Source: Bryoerythrophyllum caledonicum (lineage: Eukaryota; Streptophyta; Bryopsida; Pottiales; Pottiaceae). From it: a stretch of 64,000 bases of DNA. The notes under the pieces were generated by a model. It ran no database searches and had not been told where the DNA came from. It was given only the letters and a program-made list of their open reading frames with translations. Made by a program: the position numbers and the translations under genes. The stretch covers positions 28,508,602-28,572,601 of the forward strand of contig OZ020514.1 of NCBI GenBank assembly GCA_963971425.1, read 5' to 3'. Positions 11,731 to 21,900 of this stretch are shown here, piece by piece. Within the stretch, counting starts at the first letter, position 1. Every line of letters begins with the position of its first letter.

Positions 11731-12452
11731 AGAGCATCTTCTTTCAAAATTCCCGTCATCTTCTTCCTGTGAGTGCTCCAGCCTTTCATCTGATATAGAA
11801 GTCACCATCTGTTTGTTTGTTTTCAAGGCAAGTATGCAGTGGCAAGATGCTCCTTAACGTGGTTCTCTTTGATTGTGGTTAAGTAGATCTATAATACAGT
11901 GACTGTCCACAAATTAGCGAATGAACGTCTAGCGTAATAGATTTCACATTATGCTACGACAATTGGTCAAATGAACAACCAACATAATGGAATTCTATCA
12001 TCATTTCTATGCAGCATCTTCGTTTCTACGGTAGCCTAGGTAAATTTCAATATGTTGGACGTTCATTTGATCAATTGTACATAGATTCTATGCTAGCCTC
12101 GCTGATCTGATGGTGTTATGGTACCCACACCAAGAGCAAACGTGCTACTTATGTGTCCATTTGTATTATGTCGCACCTCTTTGCAAACAGTCTATGAATT
12201 TGCTGATTTTAGTGCAACACAAAATAATTATTCAAGGTTTGCAATGTAAAATTCAAGTTGTTCTCTATTGAGGTGATGCAGATTCAACATCAATCAATGC
12301 TTGGTAATTATTGCCATAGAGTGGACTTATACAAAGGAATTGGAGTTTCTGAGCAATACTACACGACAACATCACCTTTTAATTTTAACAAAATTTGAGG
12401 TTGCAATCATGGTGAGTAATCTAAACTATTCAGTGAGTTTTTTTGTTGCAAC
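11731..12452. other. Non-coding, no feature recognised
   Basis: No frame, repeat or RNA gene could be supported here. Confidence 0.4.
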
Positions 12453-12483
12453 CAAAATTTTGCTCATTGTGAGCAAAATTTTG
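12453..12483. repeat. 31-bp perfect palindrome, 14-nt arms
   Basis: Left arm CAAAATTTTGCTCA, spacer TTG, right arm TGAGCAAAATTTTG. This is the most perfect copy of the palindromic core found in the 28-bp array at 3.0 kb. Confidence 0.95.
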
Positions 12484-12533
12484 CTTGTATAGATCACTAC
12501 TTCCAGCAAATTTGAGAAACATTTTACTCACAA

Positions 12534-12680
12534 TGAGCAGAAATTTGCTCGTAGTGAGCAGAAATTTGCTTGCAGTGAGCAGAAATCTACCTGCTGTGAG
12601 CAGAAATCTACCCGCCGTGAGCAGGAATCTGCCCGCCATGAGCTGAAATCTGCACGCAGTGAGCACAAATCTTCTTGCGG
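12534..12680. repeat. Seven 21-bp tandem units with the GCTC/GAGC core
   Basis: Seven contiguous units of exactly 21 bp, each starting TGAGCAGAAATTTGCTCGTAG or a variant. The TGAGCA half is kept while the partner half (TTGCTC) drifts to CTACC or CTGCC. It lies directly upstream of the acceptor at 12708, so within a likely intron or leader of the next gene. The reverse strand reads as a 7-residue repeat, which I take as a by-product. Confidence 0.9.
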
Positions 12681-12708
12681 TTTAAATGTGTTCTTGCTTC
12701 TTGCACAG

Positions 12709-13200
12709 AATGAGGCTATTAGTATGATTAGCTTGTTCTACGGCAAGTATTCTCTTGTTACAATGGCTCCCATTTGGCCCAATCTCCCTAATGGAGATCA
12801 ACCCAATAAGAGCCATGTACACAACATAGTATTCACAAACGAACCTGAAGAGTGCCAATTCTCTGTAGTAGGCATGGAGACCTTTTGGGGGGCACCAATG
12901 TTGAGAGCATTCGACATAAGATAGAGGATATTAAGTGGACAGATGACCAATGAATTCCGTTTGAAGGAGAGGTTTTCTTTAGGAAACTCTCACAGTTGCA
13001 CATATCCGTCAGTATTACGCAGAGCAGCCAACAACTTGGTCGGAAGGGAAAATTTCCTGCAGCACATTCAACAAAAGAGACTTCTTACACTGATTCACAA
13101 CGTAGTGCTCGTGCGATTGGTCATGGAAAGACACCACTTCTCCAATCACCATTGTCAAGCACTCCGCTTACAAGGACAACAACATGACGAGTATGTGTGA
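12709..13200 (+). pseudogene. 5' exon portion of ParB/methyltransferase gene
   Basis: A pyrimidine-rich tract ending CTTGCACAG precedes 12709. The frame starts NEAISMISLFYGKYSLVTMA, shifts by one base in a run of G near 12890, and continues VESIRHKIEDIKWTDDQ, a TGA at 12951-12953, then IPFEGEVFFRKLSQLHIS and a Ser/Thr-rich stretch to a TGA near 13188. No domain is recognised. Continuity with the next block requires another frame change near 13195. Confidence 0.4.
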
Positions 13201-13977
13201 AGACAAATCTCTAAGGCCGCTCCTCGATCAAGTAAACGCCAGCTCTTGGATCCAGTCTCGGTCCAACCACTGAAGAAAGTCAAGAGGAATCCAAAACAAA
13301 CTAAAGGAAGTAATGGTTCTGCGGTGACCGAGATCGCTATAGCAAAGCCAAGTCAAGATCCGACAGAACTGGATTATTCTAACTATCAAAAGGTTCAAGA
13401 GATGTATTGGTGTGATTGTACAGATTGTTATTTCTTTGGGGGGTCAGGTAAAAAGTACTCTGTGAATATTCACACCTATGAAATTGCTCCGGGCTCAATG
13501 ATAATTCGTAGGAAGGAAACTGCAATTGTCAATGGGCTTTGTTCATGGTTAGCCAAGCTAGGCGACATAAGTCAAAGACAAACTATATGCGTTACACCGT
13601 GCACTGATGATCTTCAGTTGCTTCTAGAGAAGCCAAAGTCCTGGAATGAGGTGAAGAATGGAAAGTTTCTAATTAAAAATGGTCAACATAGTGTTGAAGC
13701 TTCAAGAGTACTTCAAATAAGAGATTGTTCTGATGCGAGAAAAGTTGAACTCCAAGAGTGGGATGCTTTTATAGTATGGACACATGACCATTTGAAGTTG
13801 CAACGGATTTCAGAGTTCTACAACATTTGCAACCATTTGACACATGTCCAACCAACATGGGGCACTAATATCCTAAGTGCGAGGCAAGTTTGGATTTCAT
13901 ATGGCAGACCTACCAAGGTATCCAATGAGAAGAACCATCGTCAAAACAATAGCAAACATGATGAAGTGGCCTTCAAG
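13201..13977 (+). CDS. ParB-like domain exon
   Basis: This open frame begins after a TGA at 13198-13200 and carries a basic stretch KKVKRNPKQTK (possible nuclear signal), a CDCTDC cluster, then YSVNIHTYEIAPGSMIIRR, WLAKLGD, QTICVTP, FLIKNGQHSVEAS, FIVW and RISEFYNICNHL. The spacing (strand, PG..IIR, helix, G..Q...V.P, then G-Q-H-x-V-x-A) follows the ParB/Srx fold, in which the GERR-like box contacts nucleotide. The family call is by motif reading only. Exon end: a canonical GT donor exists after AAG at 13917, but coding-like sequence runs on to AAG at 13977, followed by ATATAC. The open frame itself runs to 14133. Confidence 0.5.
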
Positions 13978-14337
13978 ATATACTTTCTGCTCTCTTCATT
14001 ATTGTGTATTTTGTACATAAATGATTTATTTATTTTCTCGCAAAATATTTGTAGATGTTATTGCTTCGCATCGATAGATATTAGCTTATTGTCATGCGCA
14101 CTCTTGTACATCTCCAAGTCTATTTGCATTTGATAAATTTGCTCGTTGTGAGCAAAATTTTTAACGAATTTGATTTAACCATTTTTTAAAAAAACCTTGT
14201 GTTGTAAGTAAAACTATTCGTTTAAAGCTAGCATAAACGTTTTGCTTACTATTAACAAACAATTCGGCGTTTTGGTGTTGTTTAAGTTTTTGCTCGTTGT
14301 GACCAAAATTACTAACATGCTCTTTGTTGTCATATAG
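13978..14337 (+). other. Inferred intron with palindrome copies
   Basis: The acceptor is TTGTCATATAG at 14337, with a TACTAAC branch-point-like word about 20 nt upstream. The donor is either GT at 13918 or AT at 13978. Two copies of the palindromic core lie inside, at 14135-14160 (AAATTTGCTCG, TTG, TGAGCAAAATTT) and 14288-14309. Confidence 0.45.
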
Positions 14338-15541
14338 AAATTTGCAATGAATCTGTTGAAAAGATTTAGCAACATTGAAAATTCCAAGTCCAACAAGAAG
14401 CCATTGGAGTCTATCTCAGATATCAAGAATGAACTTCTGATCATCGCGGCCAGCGACTACATTTTTAGTCTTTGATCAGAGTTTATTACAGCTCATAGTA
14501 CAGGTGCACTAATCAACCCGGACACTCGTGAGAGGTTCAACAAGGATCTAAAATTTTGTACAAATGCGGGGAAGTCTCACCACCTTCCACGACAGTTTTT
14601 TAAGAAGATGGGAAATATGACCGCAGATGACATTCTAGAGAAGTTTGCACTTCATCTACTGAATCGAACGCCTGGACGGATTTATAATTATCCCAAAGTT
14701 ACGGTGCATAAGATAAAGCAATGTTGCCGCACACCTATTCTGCTGAGGATTAGCTCGAAAGGCGAAAGAGAAAGAAGATTGTTATCCAAGAGCTGAATCA
14801 CATCAAGCCGTCCTTGAAGTTTTGTGATGACGATGGTGATGTCATAAAGAAGAATTGGCAGTTGTGGAAGTACAAACGTAACATTACCGACGCCACAATG
14901 AACATTCTTTTTGATGCTCCAGGTAAGGATTTCTTTGGATATCAAAAAGAATTGAAGGGTAGAGACAAATTTGAAATTGGATGACAACTCCAATTTAAGT
15001 TTTGCTCTCCTGGACCTTCAAGAGACTCCAGGTCATATGGACAAGAAAGATAACGTTGCAAAGCCTTACTTCCGGGATTTTATGAAGCGGTTTCATCGAC
15101 TTCGCGGCCCAACTGTTCATGATCATTGATCCCCCTGTTTGGCTTTGGATCACGTCCGACATTGAGCGAAGTGCACAAGCCGTTGCAGAGGCTAAACGGA
15201 CAATGGAAGAGTACGATTTGACCACCTCCAAGTATGTTCCAGCTATCAATGAACGTTTATACAACCAAAATCATGGAAAGCGCTATATGAAGGAAGTTTA
15301 CCTCCATTTCCTTATCAAAAAGGGATACACGTATAGTTCAAGGTTGAAAGTGTGCAACTACTATATGCCCGCCAACTCAAAGTATTATACAATTCCAGGG
15401 CAATACCGACAATCGAAGTACCGTATTTACTCTAGTGAGCTTCACATGGAATTTTATGCGGAATTAGTGCAGACATTTTGCATGCCCGGGGATTCCGTAT
15501 TATGTCTTCTCTCTGGTTCCAAGTTCATGATTGCCGCGCGA
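14338..15541 (+). pseudogene. Methyltransferase-like exon
   Basis: The first part reads NLLKRFSNIEN...LIIAASDYIFSL, TGA at 14473-14475, then a helical segment. A frame change near 14745 leads to SAED, TAG at 14751-14753, LERRKRKKIVIQELNHIKPS. A further change near 14980 gives ETPGHMDKKDNVAKPYF, and another near 15090 gives FIDFAAQLFMIIDPPVWLW at about 15086-15145. DPPVW sits where N6/N4 DNA methyltransferases have DPPW or DPPY. The exon ends FYAELVQTFCMPGDSVLCLL SGSKFMIAAR at a consensus donor GTAAGT (15542). The Asp and glycines of the SAM-binding VLDxFxGxG motif are altered to Cys and Gly-Ser-Lys, so the copy may be inactive. Confidence 0.55.
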
Positions 15542-15662
15542 GTAAGTCTTGTCTTTGTTTATCTTTATTTTAAACCCTTCAATTCTATAAATTCTTTTCA
15601 TTTAATATGTACTATTGTCACTAACTATTTGTTTTTTTTTGTCTTACCTTCATGGATTGAAG
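15542..15662 (+). other. Intron, GT-AG, 121 nt
   Basis: The donor is CGA/GTAAGT and the acceptor is ATTGAAG/TATTAC. Splicing joins AAR to YYGIVHEVDNQAY, which restores the methyltransferase spacing between PGD..SG and the acidic G-I-x-x-E-x-D strand. This continuity is the main reason for calling the intron. Confidence 0.7.
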
Positions 15663-17216
15663 TATTACGGAATCGTTCATGAAGTAGACAACCAAGCTTA
15701 CCTTGCACTGAAGGATCTTTCCTCAGATTTAGACATAAATGACTTTATTCATTCAAAATACAAGGTTGAAGTAGAACCTAAGGATGGAAGTTCTAGTCGG
15801 AAGCTCCGAGTACTTGAAGAATTTGAAGATGATGATATTGACACTGAGGTATCCGATGACTATCATTCATCAAATGAGGTGCTACCAAGAAAGGAGCTCG
15901 CATGCTACACCGATTCCGGTTTTGTTCCACAACAAAGGCGCTTGAGGCGACTCTGCCAAATTGATCCACTTCATGAACATGAAGATGATTTGTTTATTCC
16001 ACCTACAAGTGACACTGTTCTTGACGAAGGTCCCCTTGTTGCTTCGCACGTAAATTCCATTAAGACTGCCTCAAATGTCCTATCTAAAGGTAAGAATATT
16101 GTTCACGAGTCTGTATCGAAGGAGGATGTGCCTCCAATGGCATCTGCTTCAAAATCAATGCCATCTCATGTTAATGCAGATAAGGACCCATGTGAGTGGG
16201 AGATTGACGTCATTCTTGATGATGAAGACTCCGAAGAGCCGGTGAATCCTCCGGTTGTTGTTACCAATAACTTGATTTCCCACCACACAGACTCGGAGAG
16301 TAGATCATCCATATTTGGTGACAGATCAGAGATTCCAGTTGTTAAAGAGGAGTATTAGATCGTCCAAAAGCGGGTGAAGGCGGAGCAGAAGAAGTTAAAG
16401 CAAGAAGAGAAGCGGCAAAAAGAAGAACAGACTCAGAGAGCCCTTGATGCGCTTATGGCTCAAAATCAGCTACTTCAGAGCACATTGACAAACTTATTAA
16501 CGAGGCAAAGTGTTGCATCTACTATGGTTAGCAGTAGTCAAGGTATTTATCCAATATCCTTCCCTCAAACTATGCCTATTATGAATATTCCATTCCAAGC
16601 TCCACTTGTAGCTAACGATTCTCAGGTTCTTCGTAGAAATTTTGCTCAGTCCGAGCATATTGGTTTTGAAGTTGGAAATTCCACTTCTAGACTCAATTCT
16701 GCTCGGAATGAACAAATTGATGTCTTGGACAATGTAGGCATTCCTATAGTAGAAGTGAACACTTCTGTGGTTTCCAAAGAAGTTATTGATAGTTCTGAAT
16801 TTGCTCATTGTGAGCAAAATCATATACCGTTGGGGACGGAGGATTCTAAGCACGCAATCTCTACTACTAAAGAAGACAATTCTCAAGCGAGTGTCCTTTC
16901 TCCGACGAAATCGGTGTCAGGGTTTAGCGTAGTCTACAGGCGCGGGGACACAAATAGTGTAAAGGCCATTCAGAATGCTGAAGGTAGTGAGAATATTGAA
17001 GAACATGGCGTTGCCTTTGCAAGCTTAGAGGCAGAAGATAAACTCGGCTTTTTGCAGGATCCATCGTATTGCATGGACATGCCAAAAGCTTTTGAAGAGG
17101 CCTTGCCAGATTTACTAATTGAAGAGCTTTATCACTTAAACGCCGATGTTAAGGATAAAGAAGTTTGCATTAATAAAGGACATGGGAAGGAATCCGATCA
17201 GTGCAACACAGACGAG
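15663..17216 (+). CDS. Large exon: end of methyltransferase-like fold and long low-complexity tail
   Basis: It starts YYGIVHEVDNQAYLALKDL, then an acidic segment (EEFEDDDIDTEVSDD), a linker, and, after a TAG at 16356-16358, a strong coiled coil (KRVKAEQKKLKQEEKRQKEE onward) followed by a Gln/Ser-rich region. Apart from that single TAG the frame is open for 518 codons. Three in-frame copies of the palindromic repeat (16638-16661, 16695-16718, 16797-16821) encode FAQSEH, SARNEQ and FAHCEQ. The exon ends GACGAG/GTAAGT at 17216. The tail has no domain I recognise. Confidence 0.65.
16638..16821 (+). repeat. Three exonic copies of the palindromic core
   Basis: Copies at 16638-16661, 16695-16718 and 16797-16821. 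The third, GAATTTGCTCATTGTGAGC plus AAAATC, is close to the perfect palindrome at 12453. All three lie in the same reading frame. Confidence 0.85.
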
Positions 17217-17968
17217 GTAAGTTTGCTTAATAACTAACTTGAACTGTGTTTGTATGTAGCTTCAAAGTGGAACTGACTTTAGTGTTGTGAGCACTGAACA
17301 ACCTTGGCTGATTTATTTTACAATATATTGTCTTGAGAAGATTAATCAATGAATGTATTCGGCGATGAAGTCCAACAATCGAGGATCCGGAATATTGATT
17401 TGAGCAATGATTGCTAGTATTAGAACTTTATTGTACTTGGAACATTTGTTCTTCTAATATATACTTGTTGTAGTTGGCTTCAAATTTTTGTTTTTTTTTG
17501 TATTGTATTTATCTGTCAGATAATTCTCCAGTTTCAATTGTTCTTCTTACGTATATCTTTCAAAACAACACACTTTCTTAATAAATGTTTTTGTGAATTA
17601 CAAATTTCTATACTTTTTTTATTTAATTCTTTGTAATTCTCATTATTTCTTTTTGTTTTCCTCACATTGTTTAAAACATCTACTATGACTAGACTATCTT
17701 CACTGAATTTATAAATACCCTTTCCTTGTTTTTGCATTTAATGAGAGCAATTGATGATTTTAAATTGTGTTGCAACTAGACACCTTCATTATTTGGGTCT
17801 TTATAGACTTTTTAATTCCCTCCTAAGACTAGTTATTGATTATGACTGATTCTAATCTTAAAGCAAACATTGTTTTAAGAAAAAAAATTCACAAGGATTG
17901 AGTCTGATTTATATTTCTAGATCTGCAGAAGGATGGTGTAAAATCTAATTCTATTTTATGTGCTCTAG
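17217..17968 (+). other. Intron, GT-AG, 752 nt
   Basis: The donor is GAG/GTAAGTTTG and the acceptor is TGCTCTAG/GTAGTG. It is AT-rich with no internal gene, and phase 0 on both sides. Confidence 0.6.
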
Positions 17969-18406
17969 GTAGTGCGAGAATTTGAAGTGAATACTCGAAC
18001 ATTTCCTTCAATGAGCTTACCAAATGCTTATCAATTGTTTAGTAGTGACATTGCAGTTGAAGCTTCAGTCTCAAGTTTAGATCTATCAGTGTCAAATAAG
18101 GCCTTTTTTTTGTACTCTGCAACTGATGCTAATTCCACAATGGACTATGGAAAAGGGAAGTTAGAGGATGGAGAAGTGAATAGTCCCCCAAGCAAGGTTC
18201 GTAATAGAACAACTATAAGTTCTCCATCGCCATTGAAGGAAAATTCCACTAGAGATACGAGCATGTCTCCCAAAAAACCAAGTCCTCAAAGGCAATTGTA
18301 TGATAAAGACAATTACTACAAGGTAAAGGAGGATTTGTTATACAAATCCAAGGATGACGGAGTACAGTTCAATGCATCGAAGACTTTGGCTATTAAACCT
18401 ACCAAG
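17969..18406 (+). CDS. Penultimate exon of ParB/methyltransferase gene
   Basis: It reads VVREFEVNTRTFPSMSLPNA at the start and is 146 codons of Ser/Pro/Lys-rich sequence (SPSPLKENSTRDTSMSPKKP), ending PTK/GTTAGT. No domain is recognised. Frame and both splice sites agree with the neighbouring exons. Confidence 0.55.
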
Positions 18407-18538
18407 GTTAGTGTACGCATCTCTTGAAATTATCTTCAATTCAATATGATATTTACTAATATAGCTGATCACTATAATATTTAAAAGTTGAGTTGTTGAT
18501 TGATTATATTTCATGAATGATGTTTTAATTTACAACAG
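18407..18538 (+). other. Intron, GT-AG, 132 nt
   Basis: The donor is ACCAAG/GTTAGT and the acceptor is TTTACAACAG/GCACAT. Phase 0. Confidence 0.55.
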
Positions 18539-18871
18539 GCACATGTGTTGGCAAATATTACACCGATGTCTTTGCAAACCACAAAGTGTACCCTACCACT
18601 ATCAAATGAATCAGAGTTACCTCCAAGACAAAAAAGGCAATGTGATTTCCGTGCTCAATCATCAAGTTACAATCCGAGAAGTGGTTTGCCTCCAAGATCT
18701 ACGAAGACATCATCTTCTTGTCAATCTGAACCCTCTGCAGATATCATCTATCGTCCAACGAAGCGGTCAATGGAACAATATTCTCCATGGTGGAAACAAA
18801 AAATCAGAATTCCCATTGGTCCAATGCCTGCAACCAGATATAGCGAAGAGAGGAGATTATGCAGGCATTAA
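18539..18871 (+). CDS. Terminal exon of ParB/methyltransferase gene
   Basis: It encodes AHVLANITPMSLQTTKCTLP onward, a basic, Ser/Pro-rich segment ending SPWWKQKIRIPIGPMPATRY and a TAA at 18869-18871. There are no internal stops. No known domain. Confidence 0.55.
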   Translation, partial: AHVLANITPMSLQTTKCTLPLSNESELPPRQKRQCDFRAQSSSYNPRSGLPPRSTKTSSSCQSEPSADIIYRPTKRSMEQYSPWWKQKIRIPIGPMPATRYSEERRLCRH

Positions 18872-20579
18872 AGAAGAAAAAATGCGGCCAATCTAATGAT
18901 ACTATTGATACAAGATAGATCTAGATGATTCTAGTGATATAAAATAATCAATATTATTATAGAGTATGATTTGATTGCGTTCCTTGTTGTTGTATATGTA
19001 TTTTTATTTTAAATGAACATTCATTTGCATGCACTCCATCAAGATTCAATTCCGAATGTTACCCACTCTTTCTTGCGGAACAGTTTTGAGTATATGTTAT
19101 GAAATAACTAGTACTTAATATTTGATTGCATGTTTCTTTGTTTTGTTGATGGTTACGTGAAATACCTTGCATTTGAATGCCTTCCACTCATCAATTCACA
19201 CTTTGTAATATGATTTTTGTTCCAATAATTTCAAATTCGTTTTGCACCACGACAAAATACATGGAATGCACATATTATCAACCACATTTGAGTTATTTAC
19301 TTATGTATAATGAAATTTCAAGCCTTATATCCTTTATTTCCTAGAACTCATGCCTAAAATCTAGAAATTTGATATAATGTAAAGAATAATTTTTGACCTG
19401 AACTTTGCCTTATTACAAGATGCATGATAATTATGCTTGTAATACAGTAAGTTTTGCTTGGAGTCTACTTCCGTCATTCTATGAAACTCGTCTCAATTTT
19501 CGGTTATAGTCTCAGTTTAACGAATATCCTCTTGTTTATGTTCTACATGTGTTAATTTGGGAGTCGCTTAATCTCCCAATATAACAAATATGGTGTTATG
19601 AGGATGTATATGAAATGAAGTGACGTAACTATGATTTATTATCTGCCAATTTTTTATTTTTTTTAATTCCAACTTTGGATTTAAGCTCTCGATTGGAGTT
19701 TCTACCTAGTGGAAGCAAAACAATTAATTAGAAATAGTTTTTTCAAAGCCACAATTTACCGGGTGTTAAAATAAACAAAAATTACTCTAATCTTTGAAGT
19801 TCATTTGTGGAGGCAATTCAACTTGGACTTGAGCAAATGTTTTGCTCATTTTATGTGAAATTTTCCAAGGAATGCAATAGAATTATTAAATTGGAATTTG
19901 GAGTTGATCTTCAGCCCTAAATGATGATTTTTAAGGGCTGAATTGTGTTTCTAAACACCAACTTCCATAAATTTCCATTTAACTTCAAGTTTTGAGACTC
20001 GGGGAAACACTTTCAAGTGTTTCACTCTATATTGCAAGTTTGCAACTTGGGCCATGTACTCCAAGCGTGTGCCAGTGGCTCTGACCCCTTGTCGTTCCCG
20101 CTTTTATGTTGTTGGGGGAGAGGATCCGATTTGGATTTTTGGATTCTATTGCGGTACGTCCTCCGTGTTGCGGGCGTCTTGCCAGTGTTTTCAAGTGGCC
20201 CCATTTCTTGTTGTACTTGATTGTAATAGGGTATCGTAGGGATGAAGTTGGATTTATAGCCGCCTAGACCTTTCTATGTGGGGGGGGTTTGGTTGGACTT
20301 GTGCTTGATGACCGGTGAACCACAAAGCTTGGTGCATTTGCAGGTGCAGATTGCTCGTTTGTACCCATACTCTTTAGATAGTACTCGTAGATAGGTCCCA
20401 AAGTGGTTGTTGTTAATGGTGAGTACACGGAGTCCGTATTACGGCTTCTCTTTACTAGTCCATTTGGAGAGTGCTTCCACTAAAGACTTTGGGCATAGGT
20501 CGGATACCGACGAGGCTATTGAGCCTGTTTTGGTGTTGAATACCGATCCTAGGCTTTGGGTTTGAGGCATGGGCACGAT
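18872..20579. other. Mostly AT-rich flank; one everted palindrome
   Basis: AT-rich to about 20000. At 19830-19848 TGAGCAAA, TGT, TTTGCTCA forms a palindrome with the arms of the core motif in the opposite order. From about 20010 the composition becomes GC-richer, marking entry into retroelement sequence. Frames at 20017-20239 overlap on both strands and are not supported. Confidence 0.5.
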
Positions 20580-20769
20580 TGACGACATGGAGGACAATCT
20601 CCGTCATGTCGTGCAAGATAGGTTCTCGAGACGGGCTGGGGACATCTCTTTGCCCGATAGGCGGTTCCGACTCCAGACGTAGATGAAGGAGAAGCGCTTG
20701 CAGACGCCGTTGTTTAACGACTGGTATGTGTTTGAGTTGTTGCCCCAACATTTGGTGCTAGAGGCTCTT
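20580..20769 (+). pseudogene. Possible tail of an older retroelement polyprotein
   Basis: A frame reads DDMEDNLRHVVQDRFSRRAG and on through LPDRRFRLQT, TAG, MKEKRLQTPLFNDWYVFELL, ending QSYHEF and TAA at 20769. The protein-like composition directly upstream of the proposed LTR suggests the 3' end of an integrase or accessory frame of another copy. No diagnostic motif is present. Confidence 0.25.
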
Positions 20770-21056
20770 CAGTCGTACCACGAATTTTAAATTTTTTTAG
20801 TTTGATAGTTAAGGATGATTAAAAGGGATCAATTAGTTTAGTTTGGCGGATTAGTTACGCCAGAATTAGCCCTTAGATAGAATTAGGGTTGGGGAAATAA
20901 AGGACTACTCTAGGATCCTTAAAAAGGATAAAGTAGACCCTAGGGCCCGAATCTAACTTAGAGCTTCACCCTCGATTTCTTAGCTGGAGGCAACCGATCA
21001 ACCTCAACCGAAGGCAACTGGGTACCCCAGCTCAGGGTAAAAGGATCCACAGAGAT

Positions 21057-21145
21057 CAGTTAAGCGGAACCCCGGAGCGGAACCCCAGAGCGGAACCTTG
21101 GTGCGAACCCGGTGCGGAACCTTGGTGCGGAAACCCACGGTGAGG
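21057..21145 (+). repeat. GCGGAACC minisatellite
   Basis: Seven or so units of 11-14 bp, such as GGAGCGGAACCCC and GGTGCGGAACCTT. Related to the larger array at 21651 and to the coding repeat at 30925. Confidence 0.75.
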
Positions 21146-21650
21146 AAAGCCAAGGCCATGTATGGAAAGTCCTCCAACCATGTGAGGGAAACTGTGTACC
21201 GAAGGCAAGGGGAGCCGGGCTTGGGAACCTCCAGCTCTAACCGAGGAAACCCGAGAGCGGAACCTTAGAATAGCTAATAAGTTAGAAACAAGCGAGAGAG
21301 TACGGACCTCGGGGAGTAGGCCTGGACTTTAGGGTCTAGGTCCGGAGCCCGACGAAGAGGGGTAAGGACGAACCCTATGGGCAGGACCGCATCCAAGTGC
21401 TGTGCAGGTTGGGAGAGCTCTCAGAGAGAAGAAAGCGGTGCAGAAACCCACGGGTAAGGGACACACGGGAAAAGGCTATACAGCGGGCAGGGCGGCATCT
21501 CCGGCCCAAACCCCAAGCACGAGGAAGGCGCAGGACCTCACCACAAAGACCAAGGGTATACTCTCGGCCACCAAGATGCGAAGGCTGTATACGAGCTTAA
21601 GTGCGAGCCAAGGTACGAGAAGCTGTACGCGAGCTCAAGTGCGGAAACTG

Positions 21651-21900
21651 GTGTGCGGAAACCGGTGTGAGGAAACTTGTGTGCGGAAACCGGTGTGAGG
21701 AAACCGGTGTGAGGAAACCTGTGTGCGGAAACCGGTGTGAGGAAACCGGTGTGCGGAAACCAGTGTGAGGAAACCTGTGTGCAGAAACCGGTGTGAGGAA
21801 ACATGTGTGCGGAAAACTGTGTGTGGAAACCGGTGTGCGGAGTCGGTGTGAGGAAACCTGTGTGCGGAAAATTGTGTGCGGAGTCGGTGTGAGGAAATCC
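21651..21900 (+). repeat. 14-bp GTGTGCGGAAACCG tandem array
   Basis: Eighteen units of 14 bp (two of them 13 bp), alternating GTGTGCGGAAACCG and GTGTGAGGAAACCT types. The minus strand is open over the array (PHTGF, PVSAH words) only because of the repeat. Confidence 0.95.

Larger units (their letters stand above)
12709..18871 (+). pseudogene. ParB-like / DNA methyltransferase-like fusion gene, multi-exon, damaged
   Basis: I infer one gene with exons at about 12709-13977 (damaged), 14338-15541, 15663-17216, 17969-18406 and 18539-18871. The last three introns are canonical GT-AG and phase 0. Encoded in order: a lysine-rich leader, a CxCxxC segment, a ParB/sulfiredoxin-like core with NGQHSVEAS, a basic linker, DPPVW (methyltransferase motif IV position), PGDSVLCLLSG plus GIVHEVD (motif I region of N6/N4 enzymes with motif IV first), then a long acidic and coiled-coil tail. 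ParB-plus-N6/N4-methylase fusions are known from bacteria and phages; in a plant gene with introns this is unusual. Damage: shifts near 12890, 13195, 14745 and 15090 and stops at 12951, 14473, 14751 and 16356. Its product would presumably bind DNA; activity is doubtful. Confidence 0.55.

Noticed and set aside
12430..12666. Minus-strand frame with FLLTAGR repeats
   Set aside because: It is the reverse reading of the 21-bp array; period 21 keeps it open.
12709..18871. Bacterial or phage contamination for the ParB/methyltransferase gene
   Set aside because: It has GT-AG introns in phase, a long coiled-coil tail, AT-rich plant-like context and the same dispersed repeat as its surroundings.
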